A stretch of 45,771 bases of DNA, from contig WHST01000042.1 of the NCBI GenBank assembly GCA_009379955.1, positions 1-45,771 on the forward strand. The letters run 5' to 3'. This DNA is from Streptosporangiales bacterium (GTDB lineage Bacteria; Actinomycetota; Actinomycetes; Streptosporangiales; WHST01). The position numbers and the translations under genes are program-made. Under the pieces are notes generated by a model. That model was given only the letters and a program-made list of their open reading frames with translations. It did not search any database and was not told where the DNA came from. Shown one piece after another: positions 43,294 to 45,771 of this stretch. Every line of letters starts with the position of its first letter. Position 1 is the first letter of the stretch.

Positions 43294-43407
43294 AGCATCG
43301 CCCTGGCCAGCCTGTGGATCCCTGCTGTCGTCAACCTCATCGGTGTGCGGCAGATGGCATGGTTCCAGAACCTCACCGTCGTGCTGACGTTCGCTCCTCT
43401 GTTGTTC
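43294..43407 (+). pseudogene. Remnant of an APC-family amino acid permease
   Basis: A 38-codon stretch reads SIALASLWIPAVVNLIGVRQ, then MAWFQNLTVVLTFAPLLF. This is typical of the helix 5-6 region of APC amino acid transporters (usually NLIGVR-xAxxQNxxTVLKFxPLLF). It stands alone, beginning 14 bp from the narH remnant and on the other strand. No start, no further helices. Confidence 0.65.
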
Positions 43408-43495
43408 TGCGTTTCGTCGACAGGCTCAAGGAGATCCTCGTCAGGAACTCCGGTGTCCCACGACCATCCGCAAGATCGACGACCACCGCGGGACA

Positions 43496-43815
43496 GACGC
43501 GGTCATCGACCTCGGCGCGATCGCAGCGGTCGTCTTCGACACCGACGGAGTCGTCACCGACACAGCACGCGTGCATGGTCAGGTGTGGAAACAGGTCTTC
43601 GACCAGTTCCTGCGCACACGAGCCAGCCGGTGGGGTGAGGAGTACCGGCCATCCGACGTGCGGGCGACTACCTGGCGTTCGTCGACGACAACATGTTCGA
43701 CGTCCGCGTCGACGGTCTCGACGCGGCCTGACCGGCAAGCCCGACCGCCACCTTCCTCGAGGCCCCGCGTCGTCTCGACACGATCGGCGCGGACCTCGCC
43801 GACGTCCGCATCACC
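43496..43815 (+). pseudogene. Remnant of beta-phosphoglucomutase-like HAD
   Basis: It begins DAVIDLGAIAAVVFDTDGVV and continues TDTARVHGQVWKQVFDQFLR, matching the intact HAD at 15573 (EAIVFDTDGVITDTARTHAQAWK). A frameshift at about 43660 gives DYLAFVDD, joined directly to NMFDVRVDGLDAA and a stop. About 85 residues, most of the cap domain, are deleted. A last piece, GKPD, and degenerate C-terminal sequence follow. Not functional. Confidence 0.8.
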
Positions 43816-43874
43816 GGTCGGCGGCACAAGCCGCAAGTGCGTGGTCGATCCGGCACGACGGGTCCCCCCACCTA

Positions 43875-45044
43875 CTACCCAGGGGTATTCGGCGCAGGCA
43901 CGGGTCTGTCGATCCGTCGCAGATGACGGAGCTGGACGAGACGCTGTAGGTCGTCAACGGTGATCATTCCGATGATCATGTTCCCGGCCGCACCGTGGTC
44001 GGTGACGACAGCGATGAGTACGCCGGCGAGCGCAGTGCGGTCGAGCAGTGAGAACAGCGGAGCATCCGGCGGAACGACGTACTCGGCGGGCAGCGCGACC
44101 GCGATCGTGTCGAGCCGTTCGTCCGCGTGGTCGGCGGGTACTCGCGCCAGGAGGTCGAGGGTCACGACGCCTCGCGGTCCCCCGTCGAATCCCACCACGG
44201 GGAAGACCGTCTGCCGGGATCTGGTCGCGACCTTCTCAGCGAACGTCCGTACGGAGTCCCACGCAGGCGCCGTGTCGGGATGTGGGGTCATCACGTCGCG
44301 GGCAACGATGCCGCGGGAAGCCGCACGGATGATGCCGGTTCGCTGCTCGGCGCCGGCGGATTGAACGAGGAACCAGCCGAGGAGCACCAGCCACAGCCCG
44401 TCCAGCCGTCCCAGCGCGAGAACCTCGAGGACACCCAACCCGATCATGACGGCACCTGTCGCCTTCCCCGCGCGCGTGGCGATCCGGTCGGCGCGAGCGC
44501 GGTCGCCATGGATGCGCCACAGCACTGCGCGCAGCACCCGGCCGCCGTCCAGCGGCGCACCGGGAAGCAGGTTGAACGCACCGAGGAACGCGTTCATCAC
44601 ACCGATCCACAGCACTGCCTTCACCACTGCAGCTGGTGCGCCAACCGTGTCGAGCCCCCATGCCGCCGCGAGCAGGGCGACGCCGGCGGCGACGCTGGTG
44701 AGCGGGCCGGCTACGGCGATCTCGAGCTCTGTCCGCGGGCTCGGCGCCTCGCCCTCCAGGTGGGCGACACCACCCAGCATCCACAGCGTGATCGCCCGCA
44801 CCCGCACCCCCCGACGCCGTGCAACGAGCGCGTGCGCGAGCTCATGAGCGAGCAACGACGCGAGGAACACGACGGCGCCGGGCACGGCGACCAACCAGTA
44901 CGTCGTGGCCGATCCCCCCGGTGCCATCGTCGGCAGCACGGAGTCGCCGAGGAGCACGACGACCAGTGCCATGATCACCAGAACCGACCAGTGGACGCCG
45001 ACGGGAACGCCGGCGATTCTGCCCAGACGAAGCGTCTGTCTCAT
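43875..45044 (-). CDS. Site-2 protease family zinc metallopeptidase (M50, Rip3-like) with CBS region
   Basis: A 389-residue intramembrane protease. The zinc motif HELAH is at His67, Glu68 and His71; the third ligand Asp166 is in NLLPGAPLDGGRV. About six transmembrane helices span residues 15-245. A CBS-domain pair follows (ARDVMTPHPDTAPAWDSVRTF, FPVVGFDGGPRGVVTLDLLA, then IIGMITVDDLQRLV). Such proteins cut transmembrane substrates such as anti-sigma factors. The mycobacterial relative Rip3 (Rv2625c) is in the DosR regulon. ATG 45044 has GGGAGG upstream; a longer frame reaching 45131 is not supported. A DosR-like box is 48 bp upstream. Confidence 0.92.
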   Translation of the reverse strand: MRQTLRLGRIAGVPVGVHWSVLVIMALVVVLLGDSVLPTMAPGGSATTYWLVAVPGAVVFLASLLAHELAHALVARRRGVRVRAITLWMLGGVAHLEGEAPSPRTELEIAVAGPLTSVAAGVALLAAAWGLDTVGAPAAVVKAVLWIGVMNAFLGAFNLLPGAPLDGGRVLRAVLWRIHGDRARADRIATRAGKATGAVMIGLGVLEVLALGRLDGLWLVLLGWFLVQSAGAEQRTGIIRAASRGIVARDVMTPHPDTAPAWDSVRTFAEKVATRSRQTVFPVVGFDGGPRGVVTLDLLARVPADHADERLDTIAVALPAEYVVPPDAPLFSLLDRTALAGVLIAVVTDHGAAGNMIIGMITVDDLQRLVQLRHLRRIDRPVPAPNTPG

Positions 45045-45091
45045 GACGACCTCCCACAGTCCACACTCACCACCGCGATGGCCAAGAAGTA

Positions 45092-45127
45092 GCGGCGAAG
45101 GTCCCATCCGTGCCGGCCGTCCGGCCA
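45092..45127. promoter_or_regulatory. DosR-type box upstream of site-2 protease gene
   Basis: GCGGCG-AA-GGTCCC at 45092-45105 has a perfect GGTCCC half. In gene direction it reads GGGACC-TT-CGCCGC, nearly the same as the DoxX box (GGGACC-TT-CGCCGG). A weak copy CGGCCG-TC-CGGCCA starts 22 bp away at 45114. It lies 47 bp from the ATG at 45044. Confidence 0.55.
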
Positions 45128-45131
45128 GCAC

Positions 45132-45608
45132 TCAGGCAGCGACGCGTCGCCGCCACGCCCGGATCGCCTTGTGGGTGGCGTCGGCGAGGACGACGACGGG
45201 TATGACGCACGCCGCAACAGCCCAACCGACCAATGGTGGGAAGTCCCCGCCGAGCACGCGCGCAACCGGCGGGATTCCCACGAACCCGAGCAGGGCCGCG
45301 CACTCGACAGCCACGGCGCCGAGCAGGAGGCGATTGCCGCCCAGTCGCAGGCGTCCGATCCACCTCGACTCGCTGCGACAGGCGAACGCCGTGGCGAGCT
45401 GACCGAGCACGACCGCGGTGAACGCCGTGCCGGACGCGACGGCGAGCAGTCCAGCCGACGGTGTGATTCCCCAGGTCCAGCCGCCGGCGATCAGCACGAG
45501 CGTGAACGCCGCCATCTCGACACCCGCCTCGGCGGGCCCGAGCACTCCGAACACCCTCAGCAGCACGGCCCTGTCGACCAACCGCTTATTACGCATCCTC
45601 CCCTGCAT
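45132..45608 (-). pseudogene. Truncated P-type ATPase, C-terminal membrane domain only
   Basis: A 158-codon open frame. RLVDRAVLLRVFGVLGPAEA, GTAFTAVVLGQLATAFACRS and LGGNRLLLGAVAVECAALLG are the C-terminal helices (about M6-M10) of P2-type cation ATPases. The catalytic domains ([16 protein letters not shown]) are all missing. The frame begins near 45608 (ATG; another at 45596) right where sequence linked to a transposase starts. An insertion has probably cut the gene. It might still be translated as a small membrane protein, but pump activity is impossible. Confidence 0.75.
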
Positions 45609-45663
45609 GGTCCGGGGATTCGGGCGTTCGGCGCCTAGATGAATGATTCCGTGAAGCTGCTGG

Positions 45664-45771
45664 TCAGTGGTCGTAGGCGGTGAGTGATCGTTTGCTGGTG
45701 ACGCCGGTGGTCCAGTTGTGCCAGATCCCGGCGGCCATGGCCAGCAGGCGTTGGGCGACTCGGGTGAATAC
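45664..45771 (-). mobile_element. Transposase C-terminus (IS982-like), cut by window edge
   Basis: The last 35 codons of a minus-strand gene enter from the right edge: RVAQRLLAMAAGIWHNWTTG, then VTSKRSLTAYDH and a stop at 45664-45666. The IWHN and RSLxAYDH endings are familiar from actinobacterial IS982-type transposases; the family name is from memory and only moderately certain. The 55 bp between this stop and the ATPase fragment should contain the element's terminal repeat, which I could not delimit without the other end. Confidence 0.65.

Noticed and set aside
42792-43376. A 194-codon gene upstream of the SQR-like gene
   Set aside because: It is made of internal narH and lipoprotein fragments plus non-matching ends, with no suitable start; treated as pseudogene pieces.

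Overview
The window comes from a high-GC actinomycete. Protein families, codon bias and the mycobacterial/Streptomyces-like gene set all point there; the genus cannot be fixed from sequence alone. Almost the whole window reads as one hypoxia/dormancy (DosR/DevR-type) gene island. The response regulator (23932-24585) is 217 codons like mycobacterial DosR and keeps its Asp54 and DNA-binding helix. The matching sensor kinase (27782-29500) keeps the histidine that binds heme in DosS. I found repeated 14-bp palindromes, consensus GGGACC-NN-GGTCCC, upstream of at least thirteen transcription units, usually as pairs 21-22 bp apart.

Layout, left to right. 1-289 is the 3' end of a succinate dehydrogenase/fumarate reductase flavoprotein gene. 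502-8684 holds a complete respiratory nitrate reductase operon narGHJI (minus strand) and a divergent narK. 8714-12819 holds a small lipoprotein, DUF1918, two universal stress proteins (USPs), a zinc alcohol dehydrogenase and an XRE/PPOX protein. 12831-18730 has a CBS-BON gene diverging from a long plus-strand operon: hsp20, a small coiled-coil protein, USP, CBS-BON, a beta-phosphoglucomutase-like HAD and a GH65 glycoside phosphorylase. 18846-23791 has another CBS-BON gene, a PPOX protein, and the minus-strand operon membrane protein, GNAT/acyl-CoA synthetase fusion, USP. 23932-31051 has devR, a CtpF-like P-type ATPase, a flavodoxin, devS and a WS/DGAT wax ester/triacylglycerol synthase. 31551-39567 has a DUF7455-like protein, USPs, a DUF998 protein, an Acg-type nitroreductase, a DoxX protein, an Rv1733c-like membrane protein, GAPDH and an orphan cyclic-nucleotide-binding domain. 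40366-42810 is a four-gene sulfur-relay cassette: SQR-like flavoprotein, TusE/DsrC, DsrE2, AhpD-like. 43875-45044 is a Rip3-like site-2 protease with a CBS region. The right edge has a truncated P-type ATPase and the end of a transposase.

The genes suggest one programme for oxygen limitation. Nitrate serves as alternative electron acceptor (NarGHI, NarK). Carbon is stored as lipid (WS/DGAT). A phosphorolytic disaccharide route saves ATP (GH65, HAD, GAPDH). Energy-sensing modules (CBS, USP, cNMP-binding, GNAT/ACS) and protein protection (Hsp20) complete the set.

Two stretches (39605-40252 and 42948-43815) are graveyards of short decayed fragments. Several are fused to each other, and three derive from families with an intact copy elsewhere in this window.
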